Shown here piece by piece: positions 55,640-64,000 of a stretch of 64,000 bases of DNA. How positions within the stretch are numbered: position 1 is the first letter of the stretch; each line of letters opens with the position of its first letter. The stretch comes from Pocillopora verrucosa (Eukaryota > Cnidaria > Anthozoa > Scleractinia > Pocilloporidae), in contig NC_089316.1 in assembly GCF_036669915.1 (NCBI RefSeq), forward strand, positions 28,026,169 to 28,090,168, given 5' to 3'. The position numbers and the translations under genes are program-made. A model generated the notes under the pieces. It ran no database searches. It saw only the letters and a program-made list of their open reading frames with translations, and was not told the DNA's origin.

Positions 55640-57700
55640 TCAGGGGGCTGTGCACAAAGAATAACATTAACCAGAAATCTTGGGTTCATTTGATAACTGT
55701 GGGGGTATGTGGCCTTCGCGAGAGCCTCGTTGATTAAGGTCGAGATTTATCGGGACATGAACGGTTCGCATATCATTTTTTGTATTATTTTTAAGTCAAA
55801 CGTGTTTTTACGGCTCCTTGACGCACAAAGAACACGCCTAACAACTCACGTTCCATCACGTATCATAAAATCAACGTGCAAAGTCCATGAGAACGTACCC
55901 AATCATTGCACTACGTGAACATTTGGAAATTTTTTACGTGCTTGAATTGTATTCCATCAACCAAATTCGCATCTACGCGCGCCCGTGAATTATTCTCTAT
56001 TTATGACTCATTTTCTCGGGAAAGTTCACAATGTGTCATTAACTTTTGGTTTTCCAGAGAATGTCACGCTATGGTAAAAACATCATTATGGTCGTGAAAC
56101 AAAAAGTGAGTCATTTGCATCCTGTCACGGTCGAGTGAACATCTTTGGTGGCAGCGAGAAATTTTTAACGCTCGCCATCCCCAGCTCGAAGCGTTGCTTC
56201 TAAGTTATCGCGAGCTAAATTTAAGAGGAAAAAAATCAAATACTCCTACGTCGTGAGATCACTAAGAAAAGAGTACCCTCTCGACACCGTTCTTGTTATA
56301 AGTCACCTTCTGAAGACCTCATCAAAATATCTTCGGTCTTGCAAAATTTTACAAATTTAACAGGTTCTTAAGGACGAATTCCACGCTCCGTCGTTGACGA
56401 AACGTCGTTTTAAGGTAAGCTCTGAAATAATTAATTAAACCAAGTGGTTTGTCTCACCTTCTCGCAGTGTTCCATCAGTAACATTGCCAGTTTGTATTAA
56501 CAAAGAAAAACTTTTTACATTGTAAAATATGGACAATCCGGTATGAGGCGTGGGGTCTTGGTTTCATGTGGGTCTTTCAGCAAAGTGAACCGGCAACAAC
56601 ACACTAGGCCACATGATCGCAAACAAGAGGAAGTTATGAAAATATTATCGATCGAAAGCGCTGTGTCCCTGCTTACTCTATTTTTTTAGAAGTGTATTTA
56701 CTGAGAACTAAGAAAACTGAGTGCTACGAGATAATGTGTTTATTTTTATTTTGATTATAAACTACCGTCTACGTGTTCGCATTATAGAAATTGAAAGAGG
56801 AAGCAGTTGTCATAAACACATGTTTCGAGGGGAAGATGTCAAACGCTCCTTGCTTATTAAATGATACAAAACTTGGCAGGTATTTTCAGGCAGAGAAAAA
56901 TTTAAGGCGACAAATCAAAATACGAATTCTTTAACACATTATTTGACTTCTTTTGAAAAAATGTAGGTTATATTAAGAACACAGCGTAACTGAATATTTA
57001 TCAGCATACCTGTGGAAAATGAAAATAAGCTGAAATCCAGTTCGCACATACATTTTGGAATAAATGATCGTCTTCTTTGTTTTTTTTGTCCTACATAAAT
57101 TAACGAGTGAATCACATGCTCCTCGTTCTTGTTCGTCATAACTCGAGTCGAAAATTTTACGAAAATTTTACGAAAATTTGAAATGAGATTGCCTAATTGT
57201 ATTTGTTTGTTCCGCATAAAATCATGAGTGCACCACGTGCTACTCGTTCGAGTTTTTCATTGAAGGCATTTTGGGTGGCGGATATTTATCTATTAGTTTA
57301 GTTTGCAATGACAAAAGGAAATAGTCCAATATGAAAGAAAGAAAACATTACAATTAATCCGAGTCATTTCGTTAGTGCCATACCTCCTGACTGTGGTGTA
57401 CTCAAAGTTCTACGGAGCATGCCCGAAGGTGTTAGGTTGAAAAACAACATGGCGCGATCGGTAAGAAGTAAAGATCGTGTAGATTATTATTGCTTCTAAA
57501 GACAACAGGAAATAGAAACCCGGGGTAAAATTGTATCAAGTGGAAAGACTTGTCAGCAAGCGGAAATCGTTGAACAAAGTTTCGCATATTATCAGGATAA
57601 TTGTGCAGAGTTGCAAACAATGGACAGCTGATTTTATGGCGAGCGTATTTGCGTGTACACTATAATAAATCACATTTGAATTACCTACAATGAAATGCCT
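55640..57700. repeat. 5' flank of gene C, part 1 (duplicate of 19408-21460)
   Basis: Colinear, near-identical non-coding DNA. It contains the conserved donor-like AAG|GTAAGC at 56414/56415 and an ATTTGCAT octamer near 56114. Confidence 0.75.
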
Positions 57701-57799
57701 TGCTAAATTTCCAAAGTGGCTACCAAAACAACAAAAAAGAAGTGCGGATGCGGCGAGCGTTTTCTATATTTTTCGCCTTCTCATGACATCCCTGGTGAA

Positions 57800-57965
57800 A
57801 ATCTTTGAAGGATCTTTAACGTTCCTACAAGATCTTTATGAGAACCTTTAAAGATCTTCAAATTCTTCTTAAGATCTTCAAGGATCTTTCATTTTCTTGC
57901 TAAGATCTTCAAGGATCTTTCATTTTCTTGCCAGGATCTTCAAGGATCTTCAAAGTTCTTGCCAA
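57800..57965 (+). repeat. Minisatellite (about 30-bp period)
   Basis: Tandem variants of AAGATCTTCAAGGATCTTTC followed by ATTTTCTTGC. Two adjacent units are almost perfect (about 57870-57930) and the flanking ones are diverged. Confidence 0.75.
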
Positions 57966-58649
57966 TTTTGCCAAATTAGACTTCGCTCCATCACGTGTCA
58001 TTTCCTTGTAAACAATTTTCATTTAATCACGTATTCTAACCGCAATATCCAACCCCACTGGAAAAAATTTACACTAAATGTTACTGATAGTGAACTTTTC
58101 ACGCAATTTTAACTTTTTTCTACGAATAAACTCGGCTTTTAACTACCTTGGACTTAGTCCAATCGTGTGTTTATTCCTTGTAAACAACCTGCATTTTATA
58201 AGGTATTTCACACACAGTGGGCAAAGGCCAGATAGGCAACAACCAATCAAGGAGCCCTCTCTCAAATATTATCCTTTTCTCTTGAGAAATGTATCTTCGT
58301 TTGGTCGAGATCGCAATATACCTTTGGTTAGAGTCTATTGGAGATACAACAGAGTTTCAGTTTGCTTTTCGTGGTAAAATTACATGGAATTATATTTTTC
58401 AGGCATCTAACTGTTGACGAATAATTTTACTTTTCTCTCTGGCAGAGGAACGGCAGTAAGCGCGGTCTCTTTCGCAACTATTATTTGGTCTCATCACGCT
58501 ACGCGCTCTCTCTCCGTCGGGGAATAAATGGCGTTGTGTGACGAGACCAAACAACTGCTGCGAAGGAGAAAACAGTAAGCGTGGCACCAATCCATTTTAT
58601 TTTTGCTCAGAAGTATTTCGACGGTAGAGAAAATAGACCACAAGATACC

Positions 58650-58830
58650 TGTGTGAGTTCAGATAAATTACGTTTTCCTCTCTTTCTCTTAAGGTGAAGT
58701 AATGCAATATTTTCTTTTTTTAGAAAGTTATGCTCTTTTTCTGTTACAAAAATGAAAACATTAGGTACACAAAGTGTCCCATCTCATCCCACCCGGTCAA
58801 AAAAAATAACTCTTGCATGCTACGCATGCC
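58650..58830. repeat. Dispersed repeat, copy 3 (diverged)
   Basis: Shares TGTGAGTTCAGATAAATTA and AGGTACACAAAGTGTCCCAT with 19222-19400 and 55150-55326. Confidence 0.55.
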
Positions 58831-59587
58831 TATGTTTTTATTTGGAAGCCAGAAAATTCACAATACACTAGCTTAGTGCAAGTGACATTAGTGCATGACC
58901 ATTACCTTGCTTTCTTGAGCTGTACTGGGAAATATTGGCTCTATGGCATTTCTATACTGCCGCAACCATGGGCCAATATTCCCTCGGAGAGACTCGTGCT
59001 CGAGTGGTCAGTAAGAAGTTAGTAATGGCTTTGGAAAAAATGATCTACACTGTACATGCATCTCATGCTATTTTTAATTCCAGAACAATTGATTTCCTTG
59101 TTCCTCTACATTTCTTGAATTTTTTTCTACGTGAAGACAGCTAGCAAGGATTTCATGATATTTGAAAAACAACCAGTCTAGATTATCAGGATAATTAAAG
59201 TTAGCATCAAAGACAAATCAATTCTGTGCACAAAACAATGTAAACATGAAATAATTGCAAAAACAATTAGTTTAATATACATATACTGGTAAACCACAAA
59301 CATCAGCACCTGTACCAAATTGAAATCCATATCAAAATACATTAGCAAGCATTGGTGTATATATTTCATTGTTTTTCTTGTCATAAGTGTCCAGTTGAAC
59401 TAACTGTCAGCTGCACAAATATGGATGTCGGTTCAACTGGAGGAAATTGAATAAAAAACTTACATATTTTGTAAGTTTTGACTAGTAATCCCTATTTAAA
59501 TATCAGATAAGAAAATCTTACTTTGGTTTTGTAAAAGTTGTTTCTTATTAGAAGGGATTCACCACAAACTCTCTCCTCTTGTGGAGA

Positions 59588-59850
59588 CATGGTGACCTTA
59601 TGATTAGTGAGGTGGAGTCAGGGTCGAGAGGTCTGCATTTGTAACCTGGCCTGTGCTGGACTCAGGGTCAAGAGGTCTGGGTTCCAGTCAATGTGTTGTG
59701 TTCTTGTGCAGAACACTTTACTCTTACAGTACCCTTCTCCACCCAGGAGTATAAATGGGTACCAGAAATTAGTCAGGGGAACCTGATGAAATGACAGGAG
59801 GGAAGAGGGAGGGGGGAGGGGGGGGGGTAACCATGGAGTGGACTGTCATC
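59588..59850 (+). mobile_element. tRNA-derived SINE, decayed
   Basis: A tRNA-like head (ATGGTGACC..ATGATTAGTG, GGGTCGAGAGGTCTG) is followed by a second partial copy (CTGGACTCAGGGTCAAG). The body follows: GTGTTCTTGTGCAGAACAC, TCTCCACCCAGGAGTATAA and ATGGGTACC. The heads match 53105-53220. Confidence 0.65.
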
Positions 59851-60399
59851 ATGTCTAGGGAGGAGTAATAATATCTAGTCGCTTCATGTGAGGAATCCAA
59901 GATTATAAGCTCAGGGCCTGGATGGGCCACTCTTAAATACAGACTTTACCTAACTACCTACAGCCTCTGGTTTAAATAACTTCAATTGCTGCTGTTACAA
60001 ATTATATGAACTTGCAACATAAAGATGATGATTTTTGCCCAATTTACCTCAGTCAATTAGGACTGTCTTTTGTAAATCTTGAAATTTTCAAAAATCCAGA
60101 CAGAGGTTGAGTTTCAAAAAAAATTTCAAAAATCCAGACAGAGGCGGAGTTTTCTATACTAATGTCTGAGCACTTTGTAGGCTTCCTGCCATCTGGCGGG
60201 ACGCGTAATTAAGCACACAGTGGTAAAGGGCCCTTCCGTAGTAGCTACAAGACGCTGACAAAACTTTTTCTCTCCACCGAAAATCACATCAAAATTTATC
60301 CTTGCTAAATTTCAAGTGTGCTGCACGTATCAGCACCCCCCGGGGAACCCCTATATATAAGAGGGCGAGGATGCGCGCTAGGAATTTCGAAAACGACCC

Positions 60400-60720
60400 T
60401 TATAAAATTATAAAAGGTACCTGGATCCGTGTGGGAGTGGCAACAACTGATATCTACCCCTATAAAGTACCAATTTAAACACAAAAAAATTGAAAAATCT
60501 CAAAAATAAGAACTTCTTTATCGATGTGCTCTAGAGGCTCAAGTCAGATCATTAAAATCGTCCTAGTGCTTATTAAATGCTTATTTCAGGTATTTCATTG
60601 AGCGAAAAACACCCTAAAAGGTACCAGCTAAGTCTCTGGCAGTCCACTAAAGTTTGAGACACCGTAAAAGGTACCAGATCACTGATTTTGACCCCTGAAA
60701 GGTACGACAAGCATCCTCAC
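60400..60720. repeat. Irregular AAAGGTACC-rich repeat
   Basis: The motif (T/A)AAAAGGTACC or close variants recurs five to six times, often with nearby CCCCT. It is spacer B-specific, with no coding potential. Confidence 0.5.
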
Positions 60721-60987
60721 CCATTTCTGATCGCCTCCTCCCCCACCTCCCCCACCAACCCTGTCAGCACCTAGAAGCAAAAGATGTGATTTGCCAACTA
60801 CGAGCTGTCAGTCTCACCTCGTAAAATTCACGTAAACTGGTTATTTACTTATAAAAACTTTAGGCGCTGATCTGTCAGATTTTTATGCGGAAAATATCTG
60901 TCCTGCTTCGAGGCAGGACAGCTGTACTTTTTTTTGTTTTGTGCGTCTTGACATAATTTGGTAGGGATTAAAATAACTGTACATCTG

Positions 60988-61220
60988 TGTATTGCTTAAT
61001 ATGTTATCCACTGCGCTAGCTAATTAAGGCCACAATTTTCAATTAATTAATACTAATCGCATAACGTGATGACGTCATAAACGTAATTCACTGCATTACG
61101 ACTTGCTAGTCAGAAGAACTGTGAGACACCACTGGATTTTGAACGCGACTACTACAAGCATGATTCAATAAAGGAGCTGTTTAAAACCGTGGACTGAGTT
61201 AATCTTCGACTGGCAAAATA
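60988..61220. mobile_element. Solo LTR-like insertion
   Basis: 233 bp absent from the duplicate at about 21704, flanked by ATCTG on both sides (60983-60987 and 61221-61225). It starts TGTATTGC, contains AATAAA near its right end and has no ORF. The 5-bp duplication, TG start and polyA signal suggest a solo LTR, although the right end (AAAATA) lacks a CA terminus. Confidence 0.4.
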
Positions 61221-61613
61221 ATCTGCATTTGTTAAACAGACTATTCAAGTGCATCAAGAACTCGATGTGTGCACTTCTAGTAAGTATTCTTTTGTAACAT
61301 AGCTAAAGATCTTGCGATGTCTACTGTTCAAGCCTTTTTCTCTTTTCAAAGAGGCATCAGAATTATTTTCATGTCAAATTTGCAGTAAACTGCTTGCGTG
61401 TCATCCTTTGTTTTCAAGGTGTCCGACCAGGTATGACTGAAAATGGCACCTCGCTTTGATAGGAATCCTTTTGTTGTTGCTTCTTACTTCCTGAAATTGT
61501 CACTTGAAATTCGCTCGGTAATGTAAAAAAAACAACAACAACAACGCGAGTAATACAGATATATATCAAAATTCTTTTATCACATGAAAAGTTGTAGGAC
61601 CTGATAGCATCTT

Positions 61614-61765
61614 AGGGACGGACCATTAGATTTTTGATGCGGGGGGAGGGGTGTTGGGAAATAACCCCCGAAAAAATCGAGCACGGGCTTAATGGAAGAA
61701 AAAAAATCGTGCAATTGGCAAATGACCCCCCCCCCCCCCTCGCATCGAAAATCTAATAGTCCGTC
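61614..61765. mobile_element. TIR element with both arms
   Basis: GGGACGGACCATTAGATTTT at the left pairs with AAAATCTAATAGTCCGTC at the right. G-runs and C-runs lie inside. The spacer A copy (22105-22232) has lost part of the left arm. Confidence 0.6.
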
Positions 61766-62373
61766 AATAAGGTACCTTTTACGTTTTTCCAAAATGGGTT
61801 TCATTTCCGAATGAAATTAATTTCATGCCGCGTTTATATGCAAGATAATTTAGATTATAAAAACAAGTATTTAAAATATAAATAAAATAAATATTTTTTT
61901 GCCAGCCTCAATAATGTCAAGGGATTAAGTTTAGATGTAAAAACAAAGGATTATGCCGATAGAAATACCGGAGGTCAAGTAAATTCGTTACATGAGGTCA
62001 CACAACTCGGGTAATATTCAGAGTGAAAATTTGCATATTTGAGCGGTCGAACGAAAAAAATCATTTCTCAAAAACTAAAATATATTTTCAAAAAAACTGC
62101 ACCACAATTATTAGGACAAAATATGAAAGTAGGATAGAAAACGAATTTGGACGACTTGCCGCTGTTTGTCGGATGCATGTTGACATTAGCTCTTAATTGG
62201 CTTCTGATTTTGTGTCTATGTATCCCTCCCATTCTCAGAAGGGAAAAATATTTATTTTGCGACTGGGTAATATGTTGAGCTAATGTTTAAACCATTTTCA
62301 ATCACCTCTTTTTCAGGCCAGGATGACTTAAAAGAACAACTTTTTAAGAAGCATCAGTCTTCTTACAGTTGCT

Positions 62374-63979
62374 ATGGCTACAGGAAGAAGTTCAATTAAA
62401 GTTCCATGTGAAAATGAAGACTTACCTGACAAAGAAAATGCACCAGATTTTGACGAGGACACTTTACGAGGTGAGCTAGGTTCAACTTCGGCTTCATTTA
62501 TTGTTAGAAAAATTTCTATTGGATCAGTTTCAAGAATGCAAGCAGATGTGGAAAAGGACATTTACAGTGTATGACCACTTTAAAGGATATTTGGCCAGTC
62601 ATGACTCTCTTCTATGATTACAATATGCTGTTCATTGAGAAGATCTATGACACAGAAACTTTTGCTATTTTCTTTTCTAACAGTTCAAAGCAATAACACA
62701 AAGTTATAACAAGTTAAGACTTTATTTGATCATCATATAACATCCACTGTGTAAGTTTGCATCATAGGTACCATCATCATCATCACCATCATCATCACCA
62801 TCATCATCACCATCATCATCACCATCATCTTTCTATTTTAATGAAACATAATCACTTTGAAACCTTCAACATTCCCTCCCTTCTCCTCGAGCAACCCACA
62901 GGCATTTGATCTTCATCCAAGCCAAAGAGGGTGGGGGGAGGGGGTTTTAACCCTGCCTGGCTGGCGTTAGGGAATTTGAATAAAAACTGTCACATCTAAT
63001 TTCCAGTAGAGTACAAGTGTTAATTATCATTGAATATGGAGGTGTTTAAGGTAGATAGTGTACTTTCACTTACAAATGGCTCAGAAGAAATAAGGCTTCA
63101 AGGTCTAGGTTTTAAAGCTTGGTCAATTAGTTTTTAAAGCTTGATCAATTAGTTGAAAGTGAAATTCTTAATTATTTCGCCTTTTACATAAGATTGTGTG
63201 GGGCATTTGAACAATTTATTAATTTTGCCCAGGGAATAGAAATTTTAGGAATCTCCAGGGGTTTGCCTCGAATTGAGTGATGCTTATAATTCTCATCGTT
63301 ATTCTTACCAATGTTGTCACCTACATTGTTAGCATCATCATAACTATTGAAAATCTGCAGATTTTAAATCTCCAGATCTTGGCAGCTCTGACTATACACG
63401 AATAATTATTAACTACGACCACAGACTTTGACACCCATTTTTTAATTTTTTTCGAATTATTTTATTTTTTCTTTGCAGCCACAGCTGATGTTTATAGGAA
63501 TGAGGGTAATGAGGCCTTCAGGAAAGGAGATTTCATCAATGCTATTCATTTTTACACCAAAGGAATTAAAATGAACTGCAATGACAAAGAACTGAAGGCC
63601 AAACTGCACAACAACAGGGCAATTGCACATTCTAAACTTGGTAAGATGATGAGAGCTTTAATATGCATTTTTTTTCTATTTTGAAGCTATTGAGTTGTCT
63701 GTAGTAGTTTTCTGAAAAAAGGTGATGATTTTGAATGCATGCCCGGAAAAATTTACATCTTATCTTGGCCTCTCAAATATGCAAAGAAGTAACCTCTTAC
63801 CCCAGATATCAACGAGCATCACGAGGTTTTCCCAAAATTACAGTAATGGTAGTTGGTTTGCAACATGTATGGTTAATCAGAGATATTTATTTCAATAACA
63901 GGAAATCACCAGGATTCACTAAGGGATGCAGAAGCAGCCATTGAGTTAAATCCAACTTTCCTTAAGGCAATTGTGAGAG
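62374..63979 (+). CDS. TPR-CHAT protein gene C, exons 1-3 (partial)
   Basis: Exons at 62374-62470, 63479-63640 and 63902-63979 match gene B exons in length (97, 162 and 78 nt), phase and sequence. The only clear coding change is Ser to Leu in AAIELNP (exon 3). The gene begins [11 protein letters not shown] and encodes the N-terminal classical TPR module. Exon 4 and the large repeat/CHAT exon lie beyond the right edge. An upstream acceptor (TTTTTCAG) marks a likely 5' UTR splice as in gene B. Introns are also near-identical, so the duplication is recent. Confidence 0.88.
62770..62828 (+). repeat. Trinucleotide microsatellite (ATC/ACC) in intron 1 of gene C
   Basis: About 59 bp of CATCATCATCACCATC-type repeat, expanded relative to the equivalent site in gene B (23248-23282). 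Confidence 0.85.
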
Positions 63980-64000
63980 GTTAGATATGTTAGCTGTACT

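Larger units (their letters stand above)
57701..60738. other. 3 kb segment present only in spacer B
   Basis: Homology with spacer A breaks at about 57700 and resumes at about 60739. The segment contains a minisatellite (57800-57965), a repeat with GAGACCAAACAACTG near 58480-58575, another copy of the dispersed repeat (58650-58830), a SINE (59588-59850), and a block with recurring AAAAGGTACC motifs (60400-60720). No gene is supported. Confidence 0.6.
60739..62316. repeat. 5' flank of gene C, part 2 (duplicate of 21477-22792)
   Basis: Colinear non-coding DNA, interrupted by a 233-bp insertion (60988-61220). Confidence 0.75.

Overview
The window is animal nuclear DNA, most likely from a hexacoral, probably a scleractinian coral. 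It is AT-rich, has genes with spliced introns (GT...AG), and carries Penelope-like, LINE, SINE and TIR-type repeat relics. Its gene content is TPR-CHAT proteins of the kind often annotated 'TTC28-like' in corals, plus class A GPCRs. The species call is inference from gene and repeat style. I saw no rRNA gene, CRISPR array or convincing functional tRNA.

Layout. The window is a piece of a tandem array. A TPR-CHAT gene ends at the left edge (gene A, open from base 2 to 2533). A complete one lies in the middle (gene B, five exons, 22850-34825, predicted 1438 aa). A third starts at the right edge (gene C, exons 1-3 at 62374-63979, running off the window). Between consecutive TPR-CHAT genes is a GPCR-bearing spacer. 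Spacer A is 2534-22849 (about 20.3 kb) and spacer B is 34826-62373 (about 27.5 kb). They share long, nearly identical stretches: 2534-6990 with 34826-39300, 10.2-11.8 kb with 41.0-42.6 kb, 14.0-19.07 kb with 42.6-47.26 kb, and 19.2-22.8 kb with 55.15-62.3 kb. Indels and mobile-element insertions distinguish them.

GPCRs. Four single-exon class A receptor ORFs look intact (10176, 16207, 44788 and 49565). At least eight relics of the same family are scattered around them, mostly TM6-TM7 fragments. All intact copies keep the TM3-ECL2 cysteines, CWLP in TM6 and NPFIY in TM7. They have SRY or NRF instead of DRY, and no TM7 lysine, so they are not opsins. Their ligand cannot be read from the sequence.

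TPR-CHAT proteins. The first four small exons of gene B encode a conventional co-chaperone-style TPR module. The giant last exon encodes 19 near-identical 40-residue TPRs followed by a CHAT caspase-like peptidase domain with an intact His/Cys pair. Relatives of this fold include separase and bacterial TPR-CHAT peptidases. A role in innate immunity or cell death is plausible by analogy but is not shown here. The repeats are strongly homogenised and contain duplicated multi-repeat blocks.

Mobile DNA. A 5'-truncated Penelope-like element (11811-13974, minus strand) with a hammerhead-ribozyme-like 3' region sits between 9-bp duplications, and its empty site is visible at 42572-42582. Intron 3 of gene B contains a 4.6 kb element with 452-bp terminal inverted repeats bounded by TTAA (24730-29356). 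LINE reverse-transcriptase fragments flank the GPCR blocks. SINEs, a solo LTR-like insertion, small TIR elements and a minisatellite occur mainly in spacer B.
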